Assembly: GCF_023016155.1 (NCBI RefSeq)
Contig: NZ_JALKBG010000003.1
Span: forward strand, 666,001-730,000
Direction of reading: 5' to 3'
Source: Aliiroseovarius sp. F20344
GTDB lineage: Bacteria; Pseudomonadota; Alphaproteobacteria; Rhodobacterales; Rhodobacteraceae
Length of the DNA: 64,000 nucleotides
Shown here: one piece after another, positions 36,176 to 45,531 of the stretch
How the letters are laid out: each line of letters starts with the position of its first letter
Position numbering within the stretch: the first letter of the stretch is position 1
The notes under the pieces: generated by a model
Told to the model about the DNA's origin: nothing
The model's database searches: none
Seen by the model: the letters and a program-made list of their open reading frames with translations, nothing else
Translations under genes and position numbers: made by a program

Positions 36176-37732
36176 TCGTTCCACCTGCATCCACGCGTCG
36201 ATGCGCTCGATTTGGTCCGTATCCAACAACAGACCTAGCTTGCTGCGCCGCCAGATCACGTCCTCGACCCGCTGAGCGTATTCTTTATCCATCAACCAGC
36301 GAAGCTCGGCTTCGGTCAGTGTTGCGCCGAAGTCTTTGCCGAGATCTTCGGCCGACCTCGCATCGCCCAGGATCAGCTTTGCATCCGTTCCGTATGCACG
36401 AGCAAGCCGTTTGGCGTGGCGCGGGGTCAGGAAGGGATAGTCTTTCTGAAGGCCAGCCACCAATGCGTCAAAGCCATCCACGGGGAAATCGCCGCCGGGC
36501 AAGGCCACTCCGGCGGTCCAGTTGTCTGATACCGGGCCCAGTTCAGCTCCGACCTTTTTCAGCGCGCTTTCGGCAAGGCGACGATAGGTGGTGATCTTGC
36601 CGCCAAAGATGTTCAGAACCGGTGCGCCCTGCACGTGATCGGTCCGTAGAACGTAGTCGCGCGTCGCGGCGCTTGCGTCACCTTCGCCATCATTGAAAAG
36701 AGGACGAACACCCGAATAGGTCCAGACAACATCATCTTTGGAGATATCGTCTTTTATATACTGGTTGATGAAGGTGATCAGATAATCACGTTCCTCGTCG
36801 CTACATTTGGGTGGCGTGTCGGGGTCCACATGATCAGCATCGGTGGTGCCGATCAGGGTGAAATCGGTCTCATACGGGATGGCAAAAATGATGCGCCCGT
36901 CCTGGCCTTGGAAGAAATAGCATTTGTCGTGCTTGAAAAGGCGTTTGGTGACGATATGACTGCCGCGCACAAGCCGGATATTGGCCTTCGCGTTGCTGCC
37001 GAGTGTCTGACCCAAGGTGTCCGCCACCCAAGGTCCGGCCGCGTTAACAAGCATTCGGGCCGTAACCTGCCGTTCTGCCCCGGTGTCCGAGTTGGTGAGT
37101 GTCGCATGCCAAATGCCATCTTTCACCAAGGCCTGAGTGACCTTGTGGCGTGGATTGATCTCGGCCCCGCGGTCATCCGCGTCACGGGCATTCAGGGCGA
37201 CCAGTCGTGCGTCTTCGACCCAGCAGTCCGAATACTCAAACGCGTTTTCAAACATCGGGTTTAAGGGATGCCCTTCCGGGCTGTCTCGCAGGTCCACCCG
37301 CGTCGTGCCGGGCAGTATTTTACGCCCTCCAAGATTGTCGTAAAGGAACAACCCCAAGCGCACCAACCAACCGGGGCGGCGGCCTTTCATCCACGGCACT
37401 ACGGTGTTCAACAGGCGCGATGTGGGTGTTGAACTATCGAACCGCATGGAGTGGTGATAGGGCAGGACAAATCGCATCGGCCACGAGATATGTGGCATGG
37501 CGCGCAGAAGGGTCTCACGTTCGACCAGCGCTTCGCGCACAAGGCGGATTTCGAAATACTCCAGATATCGCAAACCACCGTGAAACAATTTGGTCGAGGC
37601 CGAGGACGTCGCGCCGCCGATATCCCCCATCTCGGCCAAACAGACGGACAGGCCACGGCCTGCCGCATCGCGGGCAATCCCGCAGCCGTTGATTCCGCCG
37701 CCGATGATCAAAAGATCGAAGTCGCTTTGCAT
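36161..37732 (-). CDS. glpD: Aerobic glycerol-3-phosphate dehydrogenase
   Basis: The 523-residue flavoprotein oxidises glycerol-3-phosphate to dihydroxyacetone phosphate at the membrane and feeds electrons to quinone. The FAD motif LLIIGGGINGCGIARDAA opens the protein. SSASTKLFHGGLRYLE and NIFGGKITTYRRLAE are typical GlpD blocks, and the C-terminal domain is complete. It is divergent from glpR, with a gap of about 215 bases that holds matching GlpR-like half-sites. No glpF or glpK gene is nearby. Confidence 0.96.
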   Translation of the reverse strand: MQSDFDLLIIGGGINGCGIARDAAGRGLSVCLAEMGDIGGATSSASTKLFHGGLRYLEYFEIRLVREALVERETLLRAMPHISWPMRFVLPYHHSMRFDSSTPTSRLLNTVVPWMKGRRPGWLVRLGLFLYDNLGGRKILPGTTRVDLRDSPEGHPLNPMFENAFEYSDCWVEDARLVALNARDADDRGAEINPRHKVTQALVKDGIWHATLTNSDTGAERQVTARMLVNAAGPWVADTLGQTLGSNAKANIRLVRGSHIVTKRLFKHDKCYFFQGQDGRIIFAIPYETDFTLIGTTDADHVDPDTPPKCSDEERDYLITFINQYIKDDISKDDVVWTYSGVRPLFNDGEGDASAATRDYVLRTDHVQGAPVLNIFGGKITTYRRLAESALKKVGAELGPVSDNWTAGVALPGGDFPVDGFDALVAGLQKDYPFLTPRHAKRLARAYGTDAKLILGDARSAEDLGKDFGATLTEAELRWLMDKEYAQRVEDVIWRRSKLGLLLDTDQIERIDAWMQVERKTPT

Positions 37733-37801
37733 GGCATTGCCTTCACATGAGTCGTGGTTACGCGGAAAATGCGCGAAAATGACGTAAATTAGAAGGGTAA
37801 A

Positions 37802-37821
37802 ATGTTCGTTTGCGTTCGTTT
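37802..37821. promoter_or_regulatory. GlpR-type operator near glpD
   Basis: ATGTTCGTTT (37802-37811) is followed by a second GTTCGTTT (37814-37821). The first is the exact reverse complement of the site near glpR at 37915-37924. TTCGTTT/AAACGAA half-sites are what I associate with GlpR-family DeoR repressors. It lies about 70-90 bases upstream of the glpD start. Confidence 0.5.
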
Positions 37822-37914
37822 TGGTGGGGTTTTATGTCGAAAAACACAGTTTAAAGGCTTCAGAAACTGTGAAAAAGCTGGATTTTCAATGCTCCCACGG
37901 CGCATATGTGCTCG

Positions 37915-37924
37915 AAACGAACAT
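37915..37924. promoter_or_regulatory. GlpR-type operator near glpR
   Basis: AAACGAACAT is the inverted copy of ATGTTCGTTT at 37802-37811 and lies 24 bases upstream of the glpR start. This fits autoregulation and looping with the glpD-side site. Confidence 0.5.
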
Positions 37925-37947
37925 GAAGCTTTTCGAATTGGTGTCGA

Positions 37948-38712
37948 ATGACCATCACATTGCGCAAGCCAGAAATAATCGCGATCGCCCGGCGTGAGGG
38001 GAAAGTGACTGTCGATATGCTGGTCGATCATTTTGGCGTGACGCCCCAGACAATTCGCCGAGACCTGACCGAACTTGCGGATGAAGGCGCACTGGAACGG
38101 GTGCATGGCGGGGCCATTTTGCCCTCGACCACAGCGAACATTGGTTATGATGAGCGTCGCCAGCTGAACCAGTCCGCCAAGGTTGATATCGCACGGGCGT
38201 GTGCGCGGCAGATCCCAAATGATTGCTCGGTCTTCCTAAACATCGGCACCACGACCGAGGCTGTTGCCGCTGAGCTTCTGCATCACAAGGGACTGCTGGT
38301 TGTGACCAACAACCTGAACATCGCTGTGATCCTGTCCGCCAACCCGGATATTCAGGTTATAGTCTCGGGGGGAAGCCTGCGCAGGTCCGATGGCGGGCTG
38401 GTCGGAGAGCTTGCCACGGACCTGATCCGAAACTTCAGGTTCGATATCTCGGTGATCGGGTGCTCTGCCTTGAATGATGCGGGCGACATTTTGGATTTCG
38501 ACCTTCACGAGGTCAGTGTCAGCCAAGCCATCATCGCGCAAAGCGACAAGGTGTGGCTGGTGGCTGATCACAGCAAATTTGACCGCAAGGCGCCCGTTCG
38601 CATTGGCACTCTGGCGGATGTGGATGTGATGTTCACGGATCAGTCGTTGCCAGAAGCCAGTGCGAACCTGTGCACGACAAGCGGAACCAAGATTGCGATT
38701 GTGGCGGGTTAA
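37948..38712 (+). CDS. glpR: DeoR-family regulator, probable GlpR
   Basis: The 254-residue protein has an N-terminal DeoR helix-turn-helix (VTVDMLVDHFGVTPQTIRRDL, ending LERVHGGA) and a C-terminal sugar-phosphate-sensing domain (FLNIGTTTEAVAAEL, VTNNLNIA, GGSLRRSDGGLVG). Family GlpR repressors respond to glycerol-3-phosphate and control glp genes. The divergent position to glpD with inverted operator half-sites between them supports this name. The stop overlaps the stop of the convergent response regulator by four bases. Confidence 0.88.
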   Translation: MTITLRKPEIIAIARREGKVTVDMLVDHFGVTPQTIRRDLTELADEGALERVHGGAILPSTTANIGYDERRQLNQSAKVDIARACARQIPNDCSVFLNIGTTTEAVAAELLHHKGLLVVTNNLNIAVILSANPDIQVIVSGGSLRRSDGGLVGELATDLIRNFRFDISVIGCSALNDAGDILDFDLHEVSVSQAIIAQSDKVWLVADHSKFDRKAPVRIGTLADVDVMFTDQSLPEASANLCTTSGTKIAIVAG

Positions 38713-39410
38713 CCCCAGCGCACATCGCCCAGAAAGATATACCCCGCCCCGTAGATTGTTTTGATCAGTCGCGGGTTCTTGGGGTCTTCGCGCAGTTTAG
38801 TGCGAAGGCGGGAAATGCGAACGTCCATTGCGCGGTCGAAGCTTTCCCCTGCCATGCCGCCTAATGTTTCTTGCATTTGCGCCCGAGAGATCAGGCGTTT
38901 GGGGGCGTCGAGGAACAGGCGCAGGACCTCTCCTTCGGCGTGCGAGAAGGCGGTTTCTTCACCGCTTTCATCTTCAAGCACATAGCGGTCGAAATGGGCG
39001 GTCCAGCCGTTGAAATGTGCGGTGTTCAACGATGTGTTGCCCGGCTTCTGATCGCGCAGGCGTGCGCGGACGCGGGCGACGACCTCGGCAGGTTCAAAGG
39101 GTTTGACGATGTAATCATCCGCCCCAAGTTCTAAACCGGTGACCCGATCTTGCACCATTGAACGGCCCGAGATGATGATGATCGACGCCCCACTTTCCAA
39201 CGCCAGCCGGTGGACAAGCGTCAGACCGTCCCGATCAGGTAGCCCCAGATCTACCAGACAGACATCTGGTGACATGGTGTTCAACGCGGCTTCGAACTCG
39301 GTCGCGCGGGCGAATGCGGCGGTGCGAAATCCGGCCTCTTCTAACGCGTGGGACAGCATGCGGCGGATTTCGGGTTCGTCATCCAGAATGGCGATCATGT
39401 GTTGGGTCAA
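38709..39410 (-). CDS. OmpR-type response regulator
   Basis: The 233-residue protein has an N-terminal receiver domain (phosphoacceptor Asp54 in CLVDLGLPD, Lys in VKPFEP) and a C-terminal winged-helix DNA-binding domain (SRAQMQETLGG, DVRISRLRTKLRED, IKTIYGAGYIF). Its start overlaps the stop of the upstream hybrid kinase by four bases (ATGA), so the two form a two-component system. The signal and targets are not evident. Confidence 0.93.
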   Translation of the reverse strand: MTQHMIAILDDEPEIRRMLSHALEEAGFRTAAFARATEFEAALNTMSPDVCLVDLGLPDRDGLTLVHRLALESGASIIIISGRSMVQDRVTGLELGADDYIVKPFEPAEVVARVRARLRDQKPGNTSLNTAHFNGWTAHFDRYVLEDESGEETAFSHAEGEVLRLFLDAPKRLISRAQMQETLGGMAGESFDRAMDVRISRLRTKLREDPKNPRLIKTIYGAGYIFLGDVRWG

Positions 39411-41359
39411 GATGGAACCTCTTGCGACAGGAAAGTGGCGAGTTCACCTGTGGTGAACGGCTTGGGCAGGACCGGGAATGGTGTGTCTTTGCGGCGCGCG
39501 TCATCTGGTGGAAGCGATGTCATAAGCAACATGGGCACGGTTACCCCGGCCTGAGATAGCGCGTCCAGAAACTCCGGCCCCGTTTGCGCGCCTTCAAGTA
39601 TAACATCTGACAAGATGAGGCCCAGCCCTTCAATCCCAGTCAGGCCCAGTGCTTCTTCGGCCGAGCTTGCTTCGATCACCTGATGGCCCATGCTGATCAG
39701 CATTTCACGGACCGAGATGCGGATGTCATCGCTGTCTTCGATAAGAAGGACAAGGCGCGGAGAGATTGGTTGCGCCGGAATGCGAAGTGGTAAGCGGATC
39801 GAGACAACCGCCCCGCCGGTTTCATCGCTGTTGAAAACTTTCACGCGACCCCCTGCAACAGTGGTTTGGTCATAAACCATGGACAGACCCAACCCGGAAC
39901 CTTCCCCGCCCTTTGTGGTGAAAAACGGGTCCAGAGCGTGCTCAAGCGCTTCGGGGGCAAAGCCCGGCCCGGTATCGGTCACGCGAAACTCGATCCAGGT
40001 TTCGCGGATCGGGCGGGCGGTCAGAAGAATGTCACCACCCGTTTCACCCAACGCATGGGTTGCGTTGATAATCAGGTTTAGAAGTCCATCCTGAATGGCC
40101 CCGGCATCCAAAACAACGAGCTTGTCCAGATCGGATGCGCTGATGGTCAGGTTGATGTTTTGCGGAAGTGTTGGCCCCGCGAGGCTTTCCAGCCCTATCA
40201 ACATTTCGGGGACGTTGACCGGCTCCATATGCACATCCCGTCGGCCCGAAATCGTGGCGATACGTTCCAGCAGTGTGCCGCCACGGCGCACGGCGGCATT
40301 GGTAGCCTGAACCAGTTCCTGCGCGTCATCACCAATCTTCATCTGCGCCAAACGGCTTTGCAGCCCCATGATGATGGTCAGCAGGTTCGAAAAATCATGC
40401 GCCACGCCAGATGTCAGCTGTGCCGCCAGCTCGCGTTTGCGGGTCTGGGCAAGGGCGGCGCGCGACTGGGCTTCTTCTGTGACATCCATCGACAGGATGT
40501 AGACGCCAGTGATTTGGTCTTCGTCTCGATCCGGAGTCAGCGCAACACGAATTCGGCGGCCTGAAGTTTCATGCGTGAATTCAAACACGCTGGATTCACC
40601 TTCGAAGGCGCGCGCGAAATAGGGGCTGATTTGCGCATAGGCCTCAGTGCCCAAGGCTTCGCTTGCGTGAAGACCCAGCAGGTCCGTTGGGCGGCCTGGA
40701 ATGACCTTCCCCAGTCTGCGATTGGAAAAGGTGTAGTGAAGATCGTGATCAATGCGCGCGATATGTGCTGGCATCATCTCGGCGGTTAGGCGCGTGCGGC
40801 TTTCCATCTCGGTCAGCTGCCGTTTGGTTTCTTCCAACGCGGTGTTGGCGGACGCCAGCGCCCTGTTGGTTTGGCCCAGTTCTTCGGTGTAGTTCAGAAC
40901 TTGATCTGACAGCTCTTCAGACCGGGCGCGCAGAAGACTTTCCTGCCGTTTGATCGGGGTGATGTCGGTGTAAACAGTTACCCAGCCGCCTTGAGGGATC
41001 GGGTGCCCCTCGACCGAGATCACGCGACCATTGGCGCGCGTGCGTTCCATGTAGTGCGGTTCAAAGTCCAGCGCTTGATCGACACGAGACTGCACAAACT
41101 CGTCGATATCATCGACCTCGCCATAGTCGCCACGCTCGGCCAGATAGCGGATTGTTTCGGAGAAAGCCGCGCCGGGGCGGACAAGCTGATCGGGCAGGTC
41201 GAACATGTCCTGAAACTGTCGATTTCCAATCACCAGCGTCAGCCGTCGGTCATAGATGGACAGCGCCTGTTGGATCAGGTTCAGCCCGGCTTGGGTCAAA
41301 ATGGCCGTTTCTGTCGATTGTAAAGGCAAGCGGTGTTCTCCTGCCCCTATCGCTAGCAC
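39407..41359 (-). CDS. Hybrid sensor histidine kinase/response regulator
   Basis: The 650-residue soluble-looking protein has two PAS-like regions (about residues 20-140 and 190-300) joined by a coiled coil (140-190). A histidine kinase core follows, with H321 in GVAHDFSNLL, N432, DTGPG (462-466) and GSGLGL. A C-terminal receiver domain carries Asp585. No membrane segment is obvious, suggesting a cytosolic signal sensed by PAS. GTG at 41359 is used as start. The gene is translationally coupled to the OmpR-type regulator. Confidence 0.88.
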   Translation of the reverse strand: MLAIGAGEHRLPLQSTETAILTQAGLNLIQQALSIYDRRLTLVIGNRQFQDMFDLPDQLVRPGAAFSETIRYLAERGDYGEVDDIDEFVQSRVDQALDFEPHYMERTRANGRVISVEGHPIPQGGWVTVYTDITPIKRQESLLRARSEELSDQVLNYTEELGQTNRALASANTALEETKRQLTEMESRTRLTAEMMPAHIARIDHDLHYTFSNRRLGKVIPGRPTDLLGLHASEALGTEAYAQISPYFARAFEGESSVFEFTHETSGRRIRVALTPDRDEDQITGVYILSMDVTEEAQSRAALAQTRKRELAAQLTSGVAHDFSNLLTIIMGLQSRLAQMKIGDDAQELVQATNAAVRRGGTLLERIATISGRRDVHMEPVNVPEMLIGLESLAGPTLPQNINLTISASDLDKLVVLDAGAIQDGLLNLIINATHALGETGGDILLTARPIRETWIEFRVTDTGPGFAPEALEHALDPFFTTKGGEGSGLGLSMVYDQTTVAGGRVKVFNSDETGGAVVSIRLPLRIPAQPISPRLVLLIEDSDDIRISVREMLISMGHQVIEASSAEEALGLTGIEGLGLILSDVILEGAQTGPEFLDALSQAGVTVPMLLMTSLPPDDARRKDTPFPVLPKPFTTGELATFLSQEVPS

Positions 41360-41543
41360 CTGATTTACTAAGGTAAAAGAGGAATGACAGCGGAGTTTCG
41401 TATTAAAACGGGTCCTGTAACAATTCGATAGAATTGGGAAAAAGTGCCGAAACCTTTGACCGCGAGTTTTTTTTAGTCAGGGTTGTCAGGCAAGAATCGC
41501 TTGGCGACCGGGAACGTCGGCCAACCGACGGTGGGAGGAAAAT

Positions 41544-43709
41544 TTGGCACAGGATCAAGTCGCTTCAGGGGCATACGCCTCTATTCCGGCACTACTCGCG
41601 CGGAATGTGAAGGAATATGGAGATCGCCCGGCCTATCGGGAGAAAGAATTCGGTATCTGGCAAAGCTGGACCTGGGCAGAGGCCGCTGAAGAAATTCAGA
41701 ACCTCGCGCTGGGTCTGTTGGCTTTGGGGATCAACCGCGGAGACCACGTGGCCATTATTGGCCGCAACCGTCCGGCCCACTACTGGGCCATGGTCGCAGC
41801 ACAGAAAGTGGGCGCTGTCCCGGTGCCGCTGTATCAAGACGCCGTGGTCGAAGAGATGGAATACGTGCTGGACCATTGCGGTGCGCGTTTCGTCATCTGT
41901 GGGGATCAGGAACAAGTCGATAAAGTGATCGAGGTGCAGGACAAGATCCATCACATCGAACACGTGCTCTACTATGACAAACGTGGCTTGCGGAAATACG
42001 ACCACAGCCACCTACATTGGTATGCCGACATTCAGGAAGAAGGTCGCGTGGCCCATGCCCGTCTGGAAGACGAGATGGCCGCCCGCGAAGCCGAACTTGA
42101 CTACGACAGCACCTGCGTGATGCTTTACACTTCGGGCACCACTGGTCGCCCGAAAGGCGTGGTTCTGTCGAACCGCAACATCATCGAAAGCGCTAAGAAC
42201 TCGTCCGAGTTCGATAACTTGGGTCTGAACGAAGACATCCTTGCTTATCTTCCGATGGCGTGGGTGGGTGACTTCATCTTCTCGCTTGGTCAGGCCATGT
42301 GGACTGGTTTCTGCGTGAACTGCCCGGAATCGGCGGACACAATGATGACCGATCTGCGCGAAATTGGGCCAACATACTATTTCGCTCCGCCACGTGTTTT
42401 TGAGACTCAGCTGACCAACGTGATGATCCGGATGGAAGACAGTGGCGATCTGAAATACGCCTTGTTCCACCACTTCATGGAATACGCAAAAGGTGGCGCC
42501 GGCGAGAAATTCGGCATGCCGAAGCGCAAGGTCACGACCGAGAAGAAGACGCTGGAACAAAAACTCCGCCACGGCTTTAACTACGCCATGGGGATCGGGT
42601 TTGCTGCCGAGGCAATCATCGAGAACAGCATCCGTCTGGGCTTCGCCAAGCTGCGTCACGGAAAGAACGTCCGCAAGCACTTCAAAGCGAAGGACCCGAT
42701 TGGTCTGAAGCTGTATCGCGGCAATCTGCAGGAATACTTCAAGTATCGCTGTGGTGATGTGCTGGTGTACGGCCCGCTGAAAGACACATTAGGCTTTGGC
42801 CGCATTCGTGTTGGCTACACCGCCGGTGAAGCGATTGGTCCGGAAATCTTCGCGTTCTATCGCTCGATGGGGATCAACCTCAAACAGCTCTACGGTCAAA
42901 CCGAAGCCACCGTGTTCATCACCGTCCAGCCGGATGGAGAAGTGCGCAATGACACTGTTGGTGTCCCGGCTCCGGGTGTCGAAGTTCGCATAGAAGACAA
43001 TGGCGAGATTTTCTATCGCTCGCCAGGCACGTTTGTTGAGTACTACAACAACGCGGAAAGCACGGCAGACACCAAAGACCCCGAGGGTTGGGTGGCAACA
43101 GGCGACGCTGGTTTCTTCGACAAGAACAATGGTCACCTGCGCATCATCGACCGTGCAAAGGACGTTGGAAAAATGGCCGATGGCCGGATGTTCGCGCCGA
43201 AATATGTCGAGAACAAACTAAAGTTCTACCCGGACATTCTGGAGGCAGTTGTCTTCGGCAATGACCGCAACATGTGTACGGCCTTCATCAACATCGACCT
43301 GACCGCCGTCGGCAACTGGGCCGAGCGTAACAACGTGGCTTATGGTTCCTATCAGGAACTTGCTGGGCACCCGGATGTGGTTTCGACCATTCAGGAACAC
43401 GTTGAAACGGTCAATAAATCGGTTGCTGAAGACGAAATGCTTTCGGGCTGTCAGATTCACCGCTTCCTTATCCTGCACAAGGAACTGGACGCCGATGATG
43501 GCGAAATGACCCGTACCCGTAAGGTGCGCCGCAAGATCGTCGAAGAGAAGTATGCTCCGCTGATCGAAGCGCTCTATGGCGGGAAGTCCGAGCAATATAT
43601 CGAAACTGAGGTCACCTATGAGGACGGCCGTAAGGGATCGATCAACGCCACCCTGGAAATCCGCGATGCGGCTGTGGTGGGTAACACTCAGGGGATGGCG
43701 GCAGAATGA
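41544..43709 (+). CDS. Long-chain-type acyl-CoA synthetase (AMP-binding)
   Basis: The 721-residue adenylate-forming enzyme has the A3 motif YTSGTTGRPKG (195-205), the LYGQTE motif, the TGDAGF motif and the late AMP-binding region GEMTRTRKVRRK. It should activate a carboxylic acid with ATP and CoA. It is longer than most, with an extra helical stretch before the GYTAGEA block. Start TTG at 41544 with a strong GGGAGGAAAAT site. It overlaps livG by four bases (ATGA), so it is the first gene of a transporter operon, implying that import and CoA activation are coupled. Confidence 0.9.
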   Translation: MAQDQVASGAYASIPALLARNVKEYGDRPAYREKEFGIWQSWTWAEAAEEIQNLALGLLALGINRGDHVAIIGRNRPAHYWAMVAAQKVGAVPVPLYQDAVVEEMEYVLDHCGARFVICGDQEQVDKVIEVQDKIHHIEHVLYYDKRGLRKYDHSHLHWYADIQEEGRVAHARLEDEMAAREAELDYDSTCVMLYTSGTTGRPKGVVLSNRNIIESAKNSSEFDNLGLNEDILAYLPMAWVGDFIFSLGQAMWTGFCVNCPESADTMMTDLREIGPTYYFAPPRVFETQLTNVMIRMEDSGDLKYALFHHFMEYAKGGAGEKFGMPKRKVTTEKKTLEQKLRHGFNYAMGIGFAAEAIIENSIRLGFAKLRHGKNVRKHFKAKDPIGLKLYRGNLQEYFKYRCGDVLVYGPLKDTLGFGRIRVGYTAGEAIGPEIFAFYRSMGINLKQLYGQTEATVFITVQPDGEVRNDTVGVPAPGVEVRIEDNGEIFYRSPGTFVEYYNNAESTADTKDPEGWVATGDAGFFDKNNGHLRIIDRAKDVGKMADGRMFAPKYVENKLKFYPDILEAVVFGNDRNMCTAFINIDLTAVGNWAERNNVAYGSYQELAGHPDVVSTIQEHVETVNKSVAEDEMLSGCQIHRFLILHKELDADDGEMTRTRKVRRKIVEEKYAPLIEALYGGKSEQYIETEVTYEDGRKGSINATLEIRDAAVVGNTQGMAAE

Positions 43710-44530
43710 CGACCGATATGAACGCCGACAGCTACGTCACCGAAGACGGGCGCACCATTGGCCCCGTGGTCATGGACCTCAAGAACATCACGCTGCGCTT
43801 TGGCGGTGTGGTTGCGATCAAGGACATCAGCTTTGACATCCGCGAAGGCGAGATCCGCGCGATCATCGGCCCGAACGGCGCTGGTAAATCCTCGATGCTG
43901 AACGTCATCTCGGGGTTCTATAAACCCCAAGAAGGCGAGGTTTACTTCCGCGGATCGAAACGCCCACAGATGAAACCGTATCAGGTCGCCCAGCAAGGTT
44001 TGGCCCGGACATTCCAAAATATCGCGCTGTTTGACGGTATGACTGTTCTGGACAACATCATGACGGGCCGTCTGAACAAGATGAAAGCAAACATCTTCCA
44101 GCAGGCGATCTGGAAAGGCAAAGCGGAACGTGAAGAGATCGAAAACCGCGAAGCGTGCGAGAAAGTCATCGACTTTCTTGAAATTCAGCACATCCGCAAA
44201 ACGCCCGTTGGGCGCCTGCCTTATGGTCTGAAAAAACGTGTGGAACTTGCCCGCGCTCTGGCCGCGGAGCCGTCGCTGCTTTTGCTCGACGAACCGATGG
44301 CCGGCATGAACGTTGAGGAAAAAGAGGACATGTCCCGCTTTATCCTCGACATGAATGACGAGTTCGGAACCACCATCGCCCTGATCGAACACGATATGGG
44401 CGTGGTCATGGACCTGTCCGACCGCGTGGTCGTGATGGATTACGGCAAGAAAATTGGGGACGGCACACCCGACGAGGTGCGCAACAACCAGGATGTGATC
44501 GACGCCTATCTCGGCGTGTCGCACGACTAA
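43706..44530 (+). CDS. livG: Branched-chain-type ABC transporter ATPase LivG
   Basis: The 274-residue ATPase has Walker A GPNGAGKSS, Q-loop FQN, Walker B LLLLDEP and the H-loop His in LIEHDMG. The ABC signature is atypical: YGLKKRVELA takes the place of LSGGQ, which is seen in some LivG proteins of this subfamily. It is the cytosolic motor of a LivFGHMK importer. The family imports branched-chain amino acids but also aromatic and other carboxylates. Translation start overlaps the acyl-CoA synthetase stop. Confidence 0.92.
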   Translation: MTTDMNADSYVTEDGRTIGPVVMDLKNITLRFGGVVAIKDISFDIREGEIRAIIGPNGAGKSSMLNVISGFYKPQEGEVYFRGSKRPQMKPYQVAQQGLARTFQNIALFDGMTVLDNIMTGRLNKMKANIFQQAIWKGKAEREEIENREACEKVIDFLEIQHIRKTPVGRLPYGLKKRVELARALAAEPSLLLLDEPMAGMNVEEKEDMSRFILDMNDEFGTTIALIEHDMGVVMDLSDRVVVMDYGKKIGDGTPDEVRNNQDVIDAYLGVSHD

Positions 44531-44541
44531 AGGGGGAGATC

Positions 44542-45528
44542 ATGCCTGAACAATTACTCTTTGCGATTGAGGTTACCCTAAACGGTCTGATGGCCGGGGT
44601 TCTCTACGCACTCGTCGCGCTGGGCTTTGTCTTGATCTTCAAGGCGTCCGGTATCTTTAACTACGCCCAAGGTGTTATGGCGCTGTTCGCAGCACTGACG
44701 CTGGTGGGCATTCAGCAGGGCCAAGTGCCTTTCAGCCACCTGATCAACGCAATCTTTGGCACTCACATCCACCACTTCCCGTGGCAAGTACCATCGATCA
44801 TCGCGATCATATTGGCGGCAGGGGTCATGGTGTTCTTTGCATGGCTGGTTGAGAAATACATCCTGCAACACCTGATCGGTCAGCCTGACATCATTCTGTT
44901 CATGGCGACCATTGGTCTGGCCTATTTCATGGAAGGCTTCGGCGACATGATGTGGGGGTCCGAGATCAAGACGCTTGACGTTGGACTGCCTCAGGGCCTG
45001 AACGTGGCCATCGACGAAACGACCTATGGCTGGTTTGGTTATGGCTTCTTTATCGACAACCTCGATCTTGTGGCAACGTTGGTGGCGATCGTCCTTGTGA
45101 CTGTGCTGGTGATCTTCTCACAATACACCAAGCAGGGCCGCGCGCTTCGTGCGGTGGCAGATGACCACTCGGCAGCTTTGTCGGTCGGCATCTCGCTGCG
45201 CTTCATCTGGGTTTTGGTCTGGTCGATCGCAGGATTTGTGGCTCTGGTCGCGGGTATCATGTGGGGCGCCAAGTCGGGTGTGCAGTTCTCGCTGTCGCTG
45301 ATTGCTCTGAAAGCTTTGCCGGTTCTGATGCTGGGTGGCTTTACCTCAATCCCGGGCGCTATCATCGGCGGTCTGATCATCGGCGTGGGCGAGCAGCTTT
45401 TCGAATTCGCTATCGGCCCGATGGTCGGCGGCGCAACCCAGAACTGGTTTGCCTATGTGCTGGCTCTGGTCTTCCTGATCTTCAGGCCTCAAGGCCTGTT
45501 TGGCGAAAAAATCATCGAGAGGGTCTGA
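44542..45528 (+). CDS. livH: Branched-chain-type ABC transporter permease LivH
   Basis: The 328-residue inner membrane protein has about eight hydrophobic helices and the LivH hallmarks GLMAGVLYALVALGFVLIFKASG near the N-terminus and the FTSIPGAIIGGLIIGVGEQL EAA-like loop near residue 275. It forms half of the translocation pore. GGGGGAG precedes the ATG, 11 bases after livG. It ends three bases before livM. A short membrane-spanning segment distribution typical of the family supports a complete gene. Confidence 0.92.
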   Translation: MPEQLLFAIEVTLNGLMAGVLYALVALGFVLIFKASGIFNYAQGVMALFAALTLVGIQQGQVPFSHLINAIFGTHIHHFPWQVPSIIAIILAAGVMVFFAWLVEKYILQHLIGQPDIILFMATIGLAYFMEGFGDMMWGSEIKTLDVGLPQGLNVAIDETTYGWFGYGFFIDNLDLVATLVAIVLVTVLVIFSQYTKQGRALRAVADDHSAALSVGISLRFIWVLVWSIAGFVALVAGIMWGAKSGVQFSLSLIALKALPVLMLGGFTSIPGAIIGGLIIGVGEQLFEFAIGPMVGGATQNWFAYVLALVFLIFRPQGLFGEKIIERV

Positions 45529-45531
45529 TCA

